64,000 nucleotides of DNA from Glaciimonas sp. CA11.2 (GTDB lineage: Bacteria; Pseudomonadota; Gammaproteobacteria; Burkholderiales; Burkholderiaceae_D). A program made the translations under genes and the position numbers. The first letter of the stretch is position 1, and each line of letters starts with the position of its first letter. Under the pieces are notes generated by a model. The model worked only from the letters and a program-made list of their open reading frames with translations. It ran no database searches and was not told the origin of the DNA. Of this stretch, positions 10,007 to 18,511 are shown piece after piece. The DNA is taken from assembly GCF_034314045.1 (NCBI RefSeq), contig NZ_JAVIWL010000001.1:1426001-1490000 (forward strand). The letters are read 5' to 3'.

Positions 10007-10795
10007 ATGAATTACTCTCCCACACGGCCGCTATTAAACGCCAAAGTAGCACTTGTTACCGACGCCTCGAATCCACTCGGCAGCATCATTTCGCGCGCGC
10101 TGGCACAACAAGGGTGGGACCTTGCCCTACATTACGGGGATGCACAGCCACCGGCATTGCTGCTGAAGCTCGTCAAAGAATGCGAAAATCTGGGTCATCG
10201 CGTGCATCTCATCAGCGCCGATCTAGCCGATGAAACACAGGTTAAGTCGTTGATCCCACGGATCATTGTCGCCCTTGGAAGCCTAACGTGCGTGGTCAAT
10301 AACGCAGCCCGTGTTGTGGCTGATGTTGCCGCCGATTTTTCAGCCTCACACCTGGAACGGCATATGCGCACCAATTTAGCCGCGCCAATTCTATTGGCGC
10401 AATCGTTGCATGCAACCACTGCTGAAGGAGCGCAAGCGGTGGTCATTAATTTATTAGACCAAAAACTGTTTAATCCCGCACCTGACTTTTTATCTTACAC
10501 ATTGTCAAAAGCGGCACTTCAAAAGGCGACAGACTTGCTGGCCCTGGCGCTGGCACCAAGGGTACGCGTGGTTGGCATTGCCCCGGCGCTCAATCTTGAT
10601 GCTCCCGGTTTGACTCTCACATTGGACGCTGCCACGACCGCGGATGACTTTGCCGCCAGCATCTGTTTTATCGCCAGTTCGACCGCCGTTACCGGCACCA
10701 CTTTGCTGATCGACGGCGGCGCGCATTTGCGCGCTCGTTCAGGAAATCGGAATGTCATTGTCCCGACCACAGCATCTGCACTATCGGCGACCTGA
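10007..10795 (+). CDS. Short-chain dehydrogenase/reductase, pteridine-reductase-like
   Basis: 262 residues with an SDR Rossmann fold: the nucleotide-binding turn TDASNPLG at about residue 18 (a variant of TGxxxGxG), NNAAR near residue 96, the catalytic pair Tyr-x-x-x-Lys in SYTLSKAAL near 165, and LLIDGGAHL at the end. Placement immediately ahead of folB suggests a FolM/PTR1-like dihydropterin reductase in folate or monapterin metabolism, which is inference. The usual Ser of the triad is replaced in VINLLDQ, a feature sometimes seen in pteridine reductases. No clear Shine-Dalgarno before the ATG. Confidence 0.82.
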   Translation: MNYSPTRPLLNAKVALVTDASNPLGSIISRALAQQGWDLALHYGDAQPPALLLKLVKECENLGHRVHLISADLADETQVKSLIPRIIVALGSLTCVVNNAARVVADVAADFSASHLERHMRTNLAAPILLAQSLHATTAEGAQAVVINLLDQKLFNPAPDFLSYTLSKAALQKATDLLALALAPRVRVVGIAPALNLDAPGLTLTLDAATTADDFAASICFIASSTAVTGTTLLIDGGAHLRARSGNRNVIVPTTASALSAT

Positions 10796-10844
10796 TTCAT
10801 GAAAAAATCAGCCAACATCAACCTTATTTTTACTGACTGAAACC

Positions 10845-11260
10845 ATGCCATCTGCGCTCATCCATCCCGATCTTAGCGACTGCCGCCGCCTATTTTTGCG
10901 TAACTACGAAGTGCAGATCAATATCGGCGTCTTTGAATTCGAAAAAAAGGCGAACAGCGGGCGCTCATCAGCGTTGATCTGTTTATCCCATTGGCGGTGT
11001 CGACACCCAATAATGATCAACTCGATGAAGTTGTCGACTACGACTTCATGCGTAACACTGTCGCGAAACGCATGCAGCAAGGCCATATACATCTCCAAGA
11101 GACTTTATGTGATGACCTTGCCAGCGCGTTGCTGGCACATCCCAAGGTACGTGCCGTGCGTGTCATCACCGAAAAACCGGACGCTTATAACGACTGCGAT
11201 TCAGTTGGCGTCGAAGTATTTCGGATCAAACCGAAAGCATCATTGTTGGAGCCATTATGA
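10845..11260 (+). CDS. folB: Dihydroneopterin aldolase, frameshifted (-1) at an A7 run
   Basis: FolB converts 7,8-dihydroneopterin to 6-hydroxymethyl-dihydropterin in folate synthesis. The first 35 codons ([12 protein letters not shown]...[10 protein letters not shown]) are in one frame; the rest, [17 protein letters not shown] through [12 protein letters not shown], continues in the -1 frame from base 10949. Joined, they give a normal ~138-residue FolB with the FolB N-terminal NIGVFEFEK and DYDFMR segments. The shift lies exactly at a heptamer A AAA AAG. Explanations are a lost A (sequencing or mutation) or programmed -1 frameshifting. The stop overlaps the ttcA start (ATGA). Confidence 0.85.
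10943..10973 (+). promoter_or_regulatory. dnaX-type slippery heptamer with downstream hairpin inside folB
   Basis: The heptamer A_AAA_AAG (10943-10949) is in the zero frame of the upstream folB half, exactly the E. coli dnaX -1 slip sequence. Slipping yields GGC GAA CAG, which restores the FolB frame. A small stem CGCT/AGCG (10962-10965 with 10970-10973) plus two possible G-U pairs follows 12 nt downstream. Whether it works as a recoding site is inference. Confidence 0.4.
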
Positions 11261-12255
11261 ATTCCGTATTAAAAACATTTTTCGATCCAAATATGCTGGA
11301 TCTCATCCCAGCCATACCCCATCTCGCGAGCGCCGTTGCTGAGCAGCCAGCGCCGCCGAGTGCAAAGCAAGTCGAAAAGATCGCCCACGAAAATAACAAG
11401 CTGCATAAACGTCTTTGTCGGCAAGTCGGACAAGCCATCGGCGACTTCAACATGATTGAAGACGGCGACAAAATTATGGTGTGTTTATCGGGCGGCAAAG
11501 ACAGCTACGCGCTGTTGGATATTTTGATCACGTTACGCCAGCGTGCACCGATCAATTTCGAGATCATCGCAGTCAATCTGGATCAAAAGCAGCCGAATTT
11601 TCCTGCGCATATACTGCCCGACTACCTGACCAAACTCGGCGTGGCGTTCCACATTGAAAATCAGGATACTTACAGTATCGTCAAGCGCCTGATCCCGGAG
11701 GGCAAAACCACTTGCTCGCTATGTTCCCGCCTGCGCCGCGGCATTCTATATCGCGTCGCCACAGAACTGGGTGCCACCAAAGTCGCGCTTGGTCATCATC
11801 GTGACGACATCATGGAAACTTTCTTTCTAAACATGTTTTTTGGCGGCAAGTTAAAAAGTATGCCGGCCAAGTTACAGTCAGACGACGGCAAACAAATCGT
11901 CATCCGCCCATTGGCCTATGTAAAAGAAGCGGATCTCAGCCGCTACGCTGAAGTGAAACAATTTCCGATCATTCCCTGCGATTTGTGCGGCAGTCAGGAA
12001 AATCTGCAGCGCAAACAGATCAAAGGCATGCTGCGTGATTGGGAAAAGAAGCATCCTGGGCGCGTAGATAACATTTTCTCGTCGCTGTCCACCGTCGCGC
12101 CCTCGCATCTGATGGATCGCAACCTGTTCGACTTCACCGGACTGAAAGCAACCGGCATTGCCGACCCCAACGGCGATATTGCCTTTGATGATGAGCCATG
12201 CGCCGTGCCAACTAATACTGTCTCAAGCATCATTCCGTTGCAAGTTGCCGAATAA
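11257..12255 (+). CDS. ttcA: tRNA 2-thiocytidine(32) synthetase TtcA
   Basis: TtcA makes 2-thiocytidine at position 32 of a subset of tRNAs using ATP and an Fe-S cluster. 332 residues. The PP-loop SGGKDS is at about residue 78. The cluster-ligand cysteines are in [12 protein letters not shown] (about 152) and PCDLCGSQ (about 240), and [10 protein letters not shown] is conserved. Compared with E. coli TtcA (311 residues) it has a slightly longer N-terminus. It overlaps folB by 4 bp (ATGA), so it is translated from the same mRNA, and ends just before an intrinsic terminator. Confidence 0.95.
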   Translation: MNSVLKTFFDPNMLDLIPAIPHLASAVAEQPAPPSAKQVEKIAHENNKLHKRLCRQVGQAIGDFNMIEDGDKIMVCLSGGKDSYALLDILITLRQRAPINFEIIAVNLDQKQPNFPAHILPDYLTKLGVAFHIENQDTYSIVKRLIPEGKTTCSLCSRLRRGILYRVATELGATKVALGHHRDDIMETFFLNMFFGGKLKSMPAKLQSDDGKQIVIRPLAYVKEADLSRYAEVKQFPIIPCDLCGSQENLQRKQIKGMLRDWEKKHPGRVDNIFSSLSTVAPSHLMDRNLFDFTGLKATGIADPNGDIAFDDEPCAVPTNTVSSIIPLQVAE

Positions 12256-12278
12256 CTGAATAACCAGTTCGGCAAATC

Positions 12279-12321
12279 AAACGGCTTATTTTTGACGCTA
12301 AACGTTACAAATAAGCCGTTT
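12279..12321 (+). terminator. Stem-loop terminator after ttcA
   Basis: A perfect 13-bp inverted repeat, AAACGGCTTATTT at 12279-12291 and AAATAAGCCGTTT at 12309-12321, with a 17-nt loop, followed by a short T stretch. It lies 23 bp after the ttcA stop. Confidence 0.75.
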
Positions 12322-12562
12322 TCCAACTTTGGATCACTGATTTAACCGATAAACCGTTTATGGCAGTTAAACGCACAATTCACCATCTTGCAAATTTTCA
12401 ATGGTAGTTGCGAGATCGGACTATATAATCAAAACTCCTGCTGGCATTAAGCAAAGTCGATAAGCGGCCTCAATAAGCTGTATCAATCCGCCATGTCAAC
12501 GGGACGTGAATTTGTTTTACGGGTGCTCATCTCGCTCTATTAATCATCGGAGAAGAAATTAT

Positions 12563-12895
12563 ATGCCCGCTTCCTACACCCTCAAAAGGGACAGCGATGG
12601 ACAGTTTTATTTTGTGTTGTACGCAGCTAATGGTGAAGTCGTCTTAACCAGCGAAACCTACGCAGCCAAAGCATCTGCAGAAAATGGCATCGCCTCAGTA
12701 CAAACCAACAGCTCGCATGATGACCGGTACAGCCGAAATCAGGCAGCCAATGGCAAGTTTTACTTCAATCTGAAAGCTGCCAATCATCAAGTCATCGGCC
12801 ACAGTCTGATGTACAGCACGACCGTTGCCCGCGATGTTGCCATCGCCACGGTAAAGAAAAATGGACCAACGCAATCGGTAGTCAATGACACGTGA
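12563..12895 (+). CDS. YegP family (DUF1508) protein
   Basis: 110 residues made of two tandem DUF1508 repeats, each a small beta-rich unit: FYFVLYAANGEVVLTSE with its YAAKASAENGIASV helix, then FYFNLKAANHQVIGHS with its own helix. E. coli YegP has the same two-repeat design. Function is unknown; members are often stress-associated. An earlier in-frame ATG at 12506 exists, but the start at 12563 is preceded by GGAGAAGAA and gives the family N-terminus. Monocistronic. Confidence 0.9.
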   Translation: MPASYTLKRDSDGQFYFVLYAANGEVVLTSETYAAKASAENGIASVQTNSSHDDRYSRNQAANGKFYFNLKAANHQVIGHSLMYSTTVARDVAIATVKKNGPTQSVVNDT

Positions 12896-13133
12896 CGACA
12901 TAGTCACGTAATGGGCCAGTCAACGTCATCACATAACGGTTTAAAAATACGATTTCCATCGACCTCCGCATAACTTGGCGGATCACTTGATGGTTGTGTG
13001 AAGTTAGCTTTCTGTTGCGAGACTGTTGCACAAGAGGCAATAATTATTATTGTATTTGCAACCAACTGTAAGCCGCGTCATCTTTTCTGACGACAATCCG
13101 TTCTAGACTGCACAATACTAATTAAGGGCTCAC

Positions 13134-13718
13134 ATGAAACATCGATACCTTCATCGTTATGCTGTCCTGGCGTTCACTATTGCAGCCACTCTTACTGTCG
13201 CCGGTTGCGTGGTCGCACCGCAACAGCGCGTAGCGCATGAAAATCACATTGTTCAAACACCACCAGCGCCATTATCCGAGGTGATCCCGCCGCCACCTTA
13301 TCCCGATGCCTATTGGATTGGCGGCCACTGGAAATGGGAAGGTAACCGCTATGTCTGGAACAACGGACACTGGGAACAATCTCGTCAAAATCAAGTGTTT
13401 CAGCATCCTTATTGGAGTAACAATGGTGTCGAATGGACCTATCATCCAGGTCGTTGGGTAACGCTGGTTCCAACCACTAGCACCTCAGCAATAGTCATCA
13501 ACGTCGCGCCGCCTCCACCTAGAATCGAAAACCTGACGCCCTCGCCTAGTCCGAACCATGTCTGGATCGGCGGCTATTGGCGCTGGAACAATGGCGAGCA
13601 CGTATGGGTCAGCGGACATTGGGAAGTGCGACGCGACGGTTATTTTTATGCACCGGCACATTGGTATCGAAGTGGCAACACCTGGACCTTTTCTAGCGGA
13701 TTCTGGCAGCACTATTAA
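13134..13718 (+). CDS. YXWGXW-repeat lipoprotein
   Basis: 194 residues. A signal peptide with lipobox TVAGC places the lipidated Cys at about residue 25, so the mature protein is anchored to the envelope. The body contains repeated Trp/Gly units: YWIGGHWKW, YVWNNGHW, HVWIGGYWRW, HVWVSGHW and TFSSGFW, the pattern of the YXWGXW/BcpO-type family. No enzymatic motif is present. Such proteins are common in Burkholderiales and are of unknown function. Monocistronic. Confidence 0.87.
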   Translation: MKHRYLHRYAVLAFTIAATLTVAGCVVAPQQRVAHENHIVQTPPAPLSEVIPPPPYPDAYWIGGHWKWEGNRYVWNNGHWEQSRQNQVFQHPYWSNNGVEWTYHPGRWVTLVPTTSTSAIVINVAPPPPRIENLTPSPSPNHVWIGGYWRWNNGEHVWVSGHWEVRRDGYFYAPAHWYRSGNTWTFSSGFWQHY

Positions 13719-13767
13719 GCCTTTAAAGTGTCTTTGATGAGATGAAGTTGCTATAAATCGCATATTT

Positions 13768-13800
13768 ACCTCCCACCGTGGCAATGCCACCATGGGAGGT
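13768..13800 (+). terminator. Strong hairpin after the lipoprotein gene
   Basis: ACCTCCCA (13768-13775) pairs with TGGGAGGT (13793-13800), enclosing a second stem TGGCA/TGCCA. It lies 50 bp after the stop codon. There is no T-run, so a terminator role is plausible but not certain; 3'-end protection is an alternative. Confidence 0.45.
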
Positions 13801-14063
13801 TGACGTCTAGACGGATTATTTATCTGGGTTGACGTCCAATCCGTATTTAAAAATATCCTCAGCGTCGTAGCAGAAGCTCCAGCATCGACCAAATGGAAAG
13901 TACTATCTTTCTCGCTTCGTTCTCTTTTAAGGCCTCTCATTACTGATCGCGGAGATATTGCCTTGCCATATTGTTTATCCGCTATTGCCGACCAAAAACC
14001 ATTGAAATGATTGTGGGCCATCGTGCTAAAATTTCGCACCTCATTTCACTGCAAAGTACCGTC

Positions 14064-15422
14064 ATGAACGTCGTCATCCTCGCCGCTGGAATGGGCAAAC
14101 GCATGCAGTCCGCCCTACCCAAAGTCTTACATCCGCTGGCGGGTAAATCCTTGCTAACGCATGTTATCGATACAGCACGCACCTTATCGCCCACGACGTT
14201 GTGCGTCATCTACGGGCACGGCGGCGATGCAGTGTTGACCCAATTTACTGCTGCCGACTTAGTATTTGCCAAGCAAGAGCCGCAACTAGGCACCGGCCAC
14301 GCGGTCATGCAAGCGATTCCGCAACTCGACGACGCTGTGCCGACACTAGTTCTATACGGCGACGTGCCGCTGACCACCAGCGCATCGTTGCAACGTCTGG
14401 TAGCCGCAGCTGGCTCAGACAAACTCGGCATCTTGACAGTACAACTTGACGACCCAACCGGCTACGGCCGCATCGTTCGAGAAAATGGCGCAATTGTTCG
14501 TATTGTGGAACAAAAGGACGCCACCCCAACCGAGCGCGCTATTACCGAATGCAACACCGGCATCATGGTCGCACCCACCGTGCTGCTAAAGCAATGGCTC
14601 GCTGGCTTATCGAACAACAATGTACAGGGCGAATATTATCTGACCGATATCGTCGCCAGCGCCGTTGCCGGCGCCACCGAAGTCGTATCAGCGCAGCCAG
14701 ACGCAGTATGGGAAACCTTAGGCGTCAACAGCAAAGTCCAATTGGCCGAACTGGAACGCATCCATCAACGTAGCGTTGCGGATCGTCTGCTGGAACAGGG
14801 CGTGACCTTGCTTGATCCAGCGCGTCTTGACGTGCGCGGCACGCTAACTTGCGGTCGCGATGTCACGATCGATGTTAATTGTATTTTTGAAGGAAGCGTC
14901 ACGTTAGAAGATGGCGTGACTGTGGGTGCCAATTGCGTCATCAAAAATGCCCACATTGGCCTTGCAGCCAATATCAAACCTTTCTGCCACATCGAGCAAG
15001 CGACAGTCGGTGCAGCCTCCCAAATCGGACCTTATGCCCGGTTACGGCCCGGTACCACACTGGGCGAAGAAGTCCACATCGGCAATTTCGTCGAAGTCAA
15101 AAACAGCCAGATCGCCGCGCACAGCAAAGCCAATCATCTGACCTACCTCGGCGACGCGACAATCGGTTCGCGCGTTAATATCGGGGCCGGCACCATTACC
15201 TGTAACTATGACGGCGTCAATAAATCCCGCACCATCATTGAAGACGACGTATTTATCGGTAGCGTCAGTCAACTCGTGGCACCCGTCACGGTCGGCAAAG
15301 GCGCTACTTTGGGAGCAGGAACTACGCTGACCAAAAATGCGCCAGCAGGCAAACTCACCGTAGCGCGCAGTAAGCAAATGACGATCGATGGCTGGGAACG
15401 CCCTGTAAAAATAAAAAAATAG
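14064..15422 (+). CDS. glmU: Bifunctional UDP-N-acetylglucosamine pyrophosphorylase / glucosamine-1-phosphate N-acetyltransferase
   Basis: GlmU catalyses the last two steps to UDP-GlcNAc, precursor of peptidoglycan and LPS. 452 residues. The N-terminal uridyltransferase domain has [18 protein letters not shown] at residues 5-22 and LYGDVPL near 100. A left-handed beta-helix of hexapeptide repeats ([24 protein letters not shown]) follows from about 250, with the acetyltransferase active-site region [11 protein letters not shown]. The open frame extends 93 bases further upstream, but the ATG at 14064 gives the family N-terminus. Functionally paired with glmS downstream. Confidence 0.96.
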   Translation: MNVVILAAGMGKRMQSALPKVLHPLAGKSLLTHVIDTARTLSPTTLCVIYGHGGDAVLTQFTAADLVFAKQEPQLGTGHAVMQAIPQLDDAVPTLVLYGDVPLTTSASLQRLVAAAGSDKLGILTVQLDDPTGYGRIVRENGAIVRIVEQKDATPTERAITECNTGIMVAPTVLLKQWLAGLSNNNVQGEYYLTDIVASAVAGATEVVSAQPDAVWETLGVNSKVQLAELERIHQRSVADRLLEQGVTLLDPARLDVRGTLTCGRDVTIDVNCIFEGSVTLEDGVTVGANCVIKNAHIGLAANIKPFCHIEQATVGAASQIGPYARLRPGTTLGEEVHIGNFVEVKNSQIAAHSKANHLTYLGDATIGSRVNIGAGTITCNYDGVNKSRTIIEDDVFIGSVSQLVAPVTVGKGATLGAGTTLTKNAPAGKLTVARSKQMTIDGWERPVKIKK

Positions 15423-15543
15423 TACTTTTGGTAAGTTGCGCCAGAATTTGAACGCTAGCCAAGGCGGTTCATGGTGAAAGTTACGCCATTCAACCGATCA
15501 TCATTAACCGCCTTAGACCGTCAACACAGCGAGCACTTCTGTC

Positions 15544-16008
15544 TCAAACCGCAATGTTAGTCTCAAACTTGCTGCGCAAAATCGAAAAATACGTTTTCAC
15601 GTTGCGTACATTTTTTTGCGCCGCAAATAACTTATGCGCCATCGCATGATAGGCCGCCATATCGGCAACCTGCGCTACCAACACAAAATCCGGCCCTGGC
15701 GATACGCGATAGCATTGCAACACTGACGCCTCTTTCGCAACCAGCGCCTCAAATGCCACTTGATATTCGTCACCCTGATGATCCAGTGTGACTTCCACCA
15801 GCGCCGTTAGTCCCGCACCCACCTTTTCCGGCGCAACGATTGCCACCTGGCGCACGATCACGCCCAGATCGGTCAAGCGCTTAACCCGACGCAAACAGGT
15901 TGGTGCAGATGCATGAATAGTTGCCGCCAACTGCTGGTTGGTTTGCGATGCATCCATTTGCAGCGCGTTCAAAATACGCCGATCAAGCCCATCTAAAATA
16001 ATATCCAT
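15544..16008 (-). CDS. Lrp/AsnC family transcriptional regulator divergent from glmS
   Basis: 154 residues from the ATG at 16008 (MDIILDGLDRRIL). The N-terminal winged helix-turn-helix (residues ~5-60, recognition helix SAPTCLRRVKRL) is followed by a RAM ligand-binding domain (about 70-145). An in-frame start 12 codons upstream is possible but adds non-family sequence. The gene faces away from glmS with a near-palindrome between them, so autoregulation and control of glmS are reasonable inferences. The ligand is unknown. Confidence 0.87.
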   Translation of the reverse strand: MDIILDGLDRRILNALQMDASQTNQQLAATIHASAPTCLRRVKRLTDLGVIVRQVAIVAPEKVGAGLTALVEVTLDHQGDEYQVAFEALVAKEASVLQCYRVSPGPDFVLVAQVADMAAYHAMAHKLFAAQKNVRNVKTYFSILRSKFETNIAV

Positions 16009-16047
16009 ATGGAAATTCAAAATTAATCTGAAATATTTAACCAAAAA

Positions 16048-16077
16048 TTAGTGATATTTGAATTTAAATATCACCAA
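16048..16077. promoter_or_regulatory. Candidate Lrp-type operator between the regulator and glmS
   Basis: TTAGTGATATTT (16048-16059) and AAATATCACCAA (16066-16077) form a 12-bp inverted repeat with one mismatch and a 6-bp spacer. It sits 40 bp from the regulator start and 104 bp from glmS. The dyad is directly visible; the protein bound is inferred from position. Confidence 0.5.
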
Positions 16078-16180
16078 TTAATTACAGTGAAATAATACGT
16101 CATTTTTAACTGTATAAAGAACATTTATTTCATTCTCTTACGCCTAGAATAGAATTATTCATATTTATTCTGAGGTTGCC

Positions 16181-17998
16181 ATGTGCGGTATCGTCGGCGC
16201 AGTTGCGCAAAACAATGTCATTCCAATCCTCATCGAAGGATTAAAACGCCTTGAGTACCGCGGCTATGACTCTTGCGGCGTCGCTGTACATCTGGATGGA
16301 AAGTTGCAACGATCGCGCAGCACATCGCGCGTTGCCGATCTGGAAAGCCAGATCGTCACATCAGGGCTAAACGGATTTACCGGCATCGCCCACACTCGTT
16401 GGGCCACCCACGGCGCACCCGCCACGCACAACGCCCATCCGCACTTTTCCCGCGACCGCATTGCGCTGGTACACAACGGCATTATCGAAAATCACGATGA
16501 CCTCCGTGCCGAATTGCAAGCCGTCGGTTATGTGTTCGAAAGTCAGACCGATACCGAAGTCATCGCCCATCTGGTTGATCACATGTACACCGGCGACTTG
16601 TTCGACACCGTCCAGCAGGCCGTCAAGCGCCTCACTGGCGCTTATGCCATCGCAGTATTTAGCCTTAATGAGCCACATCGCGTGGTCGCTGCCCGCCAAG
16701 GTTCACCGCTGATTGTTGGTATCGGGAAAGGGCAAAATTTCGTCGCATCCGACGCAATGGCGATCGCTGGCACGACCGATCAGATTGTCTATCTGGAAGA
16801 AGGTGACGTTGTCGATTTGCAACTGCAAGGCGTCTGGATCGTCGATGCCAATGGAAAATCTGTCGAGCGCGAAGTCAAAACCGTCCATGCGTATAGCAGC
16901 GCGGTCGAATTGGGGCCGTATCAGCACTACATGCAAAAAGAAATCTTCGAGCAACCACGCGCTATTGCCGATACGCTCGAAGGCGTCATTAACATCATGC
17001 CGGAACTGTTCGGCGACAAAGCATTCAGCACTTTTCAAAAAATAGATTCAGTCCTTATACTGGCATGCGGCACCAGCTATTACGCTGGCCTGACCGCCAA
17101 ATACTGGCTAGAATCAATCGCCAAAATTCCCACCAATGTCGAAATCGCCAGCGAGTATCGCTATCGTGACAGCGTGCCGAACCCAAACACACTGGTCGTC
17201 ACCATCACCCAAAGCGGCGAAACTGCCGACACACTCGCCGCCGTGAAACATGCGCGTGCCCTAGGAATGCTGCACACGCTGACGATTTGTAACGCCGCCA
17301 CCAGCGCCATGGTGCGCGAATGCGCGCTAGCCTACATCACCCGCGCAGGCGTCGAAGTCGGCGTAGCCTCAACCAAAGCCTTCACCACGCAACTGGTCGG
17401 CCTCTTCTTGCTGACCCTGGCATTAGCACAGTCAAAAAATCGCCTCAGCGACGAACAAGAGCAAGCGCACCTCAAAGCACTACGTCATCTGCCCGCTGCG
17501 CTCCAAAGCGTCCTAGCACTGGAACCGCACATCGTCGCCTGGGCCGAAGCCTTTGCACGTAAAGAAAACGCACTTTTCCTCGGGCGCGGCATTCACTATC
17601 CAATCGCCCTCGAAGGCGCATTAAAGCTCAAAGAAATCACCTACATCCACGCCGAAGCCTACGCCGCTGGCGAACTAAAACACGGCCCGCTCGCGCTAGT
17701 CACCGAAGAAATGCCCGTCGTCACCGTCGCCCCCAACGACGCCCTAATCGAAAAGCTCAAATCCAACATGCAAGAAGTCCGCGCTCGTGGCGGTCAGTTA
17801 TACGTCTTCGCCGACGCCGACTCCCGTATCAATTCCAGCGAAGGCGTACACGTGATTCGACTGCCGGAAAACTATGGCGTTCTATCACCAATTCTGCACG
17901 TGGTGCCGTTACAGTTACTGGCGTATCACACCGCGCTGGCACGTGGGACGGATGTGGATAAGCCGAGAAATTTGGCTAAGTCGGTGACGGTTGAGTGA
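16181..17998 (+). CDS. glmS: Glutamine--fructose-6-phosphate aminotransferase (isomerizing)
   Basis: GlmS makes glucosamine-6-phosphate from fructose-6-phosphate and glutamine, the entry to amino-sugar synthesis. 605 residues. The N-terminal Cys-2 nucleophile is in MCGIVGAV and the glutaminase domain includes HTRWATHG. Two SIS sugar-isomerase domains follow ([12 protein letters not shown] near 290; [20 protein letters not shown] near 465), and the C-terminus is [15 protein letters not shown] lies five bases before the ATG. The linked glmU upstream supplies the later steps. Confidence 0.97.
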   Translation: MCGIVGAVAQNNVIPILIEGLKRLEYRGYDSCGVAVHLDGKLQRSRSTSRVADLESQIVTSGLNGFTGIAHTRWATHGAPATHNAHPHFSRDRIALVHNGIIENHDDLRAELQAVGYVFESQTDTEVIAHLVDHMYTGDLFDTVQQAVKRLTGAYAIAVFSLNEPHRVVAARQGSPLIVGIGKGQNFVASDAMAIAGTTDQIVYLEEGDVVDLQLQGVWIVDANGKSVEREVKTVHAYSSAVELGPYQHYMQKEIFEQPRAIADTLEGVINIMPELFGDKAFSTFQKIDSVLILACGTSYYAGLTAKYWLESIAKIPTNVEIASEYRYRDSVPNPNTLVVTITQSGETADTLAAVKHARALGMLHTLTICNAATSAMVRECALAYITRAGVEVGVASTKAFTTQLVGLFLLTLALAQSKNRLSDEQEQAHLKALRHLPAALQSVLALEPHIVAWAEAFARKENALFLGRGIHYPIALEGALKLKEITYIHAEAYAAGELKHGPLALVTEEMPVVTVAPNDALIEKLKSNMQEVRARGGQLYVFADADSRINSSEGVHVIRLPENYGVLSPILHVVPLQLLAYHTALARGTDVDKPRNLAKSVTVE

Positions 17999-18511
17999 GT
18001 AGCGGTAAGCGCGTCATTTTAATGTGTGGACCACAAAAAAATTCACTTAATGATTGAGTAATGCCTCCCTAAGTTGGCAACCGCTATTGCATCATGTGAC
18101 CAGTTTTTCGGCCATCCGAAACCGCTATGAAATCTTTACGAAAGCGGCTCACTAAGGTCACTTTCACCGTCGTGGAGCCGCTGGTGACTAGCACTAAATG
18201 TCGTCTGGTTTAAACAAGCCAAACAGCATGCGGCGCGCGACTAAGCCGCGAGGAGCAAGTTGTCCATAATTGCCGAACCCTCCTTAAACCAACTGCTGAA
18301 CCACCTTCGGCGTGGCGACAACATCGCGTTGCCGGATCTTTTTATTAAAATCGTCAGCGAACATCCCCGATATTTAATGCATCCAATTTTCCAAAAACCT
18401 GATTCCCGTGTGCGTTAGCGCATACGCAACAACTCGGGGGCGCTACCTGTCACCGGCCTCACGTTGGTCACAAGCGATTATTGGATTGCAATGGCGACCG
18501 CTCCGCATACA
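17999..18511. other. Convergent intergenic region (513 bp) between glmS and the E1 gene
   Basis: No recognisable gene. The only stretch with some coding look is a 52-codon frame 18260-18418 on the plus strand, starting with TTG after GAGGAG. Its product (LSIIAEPSLNQ..., ending PDSRVR) matches nothing I know. No strong T-tailed terminator is seen after glmS. Confidence 0.3.
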
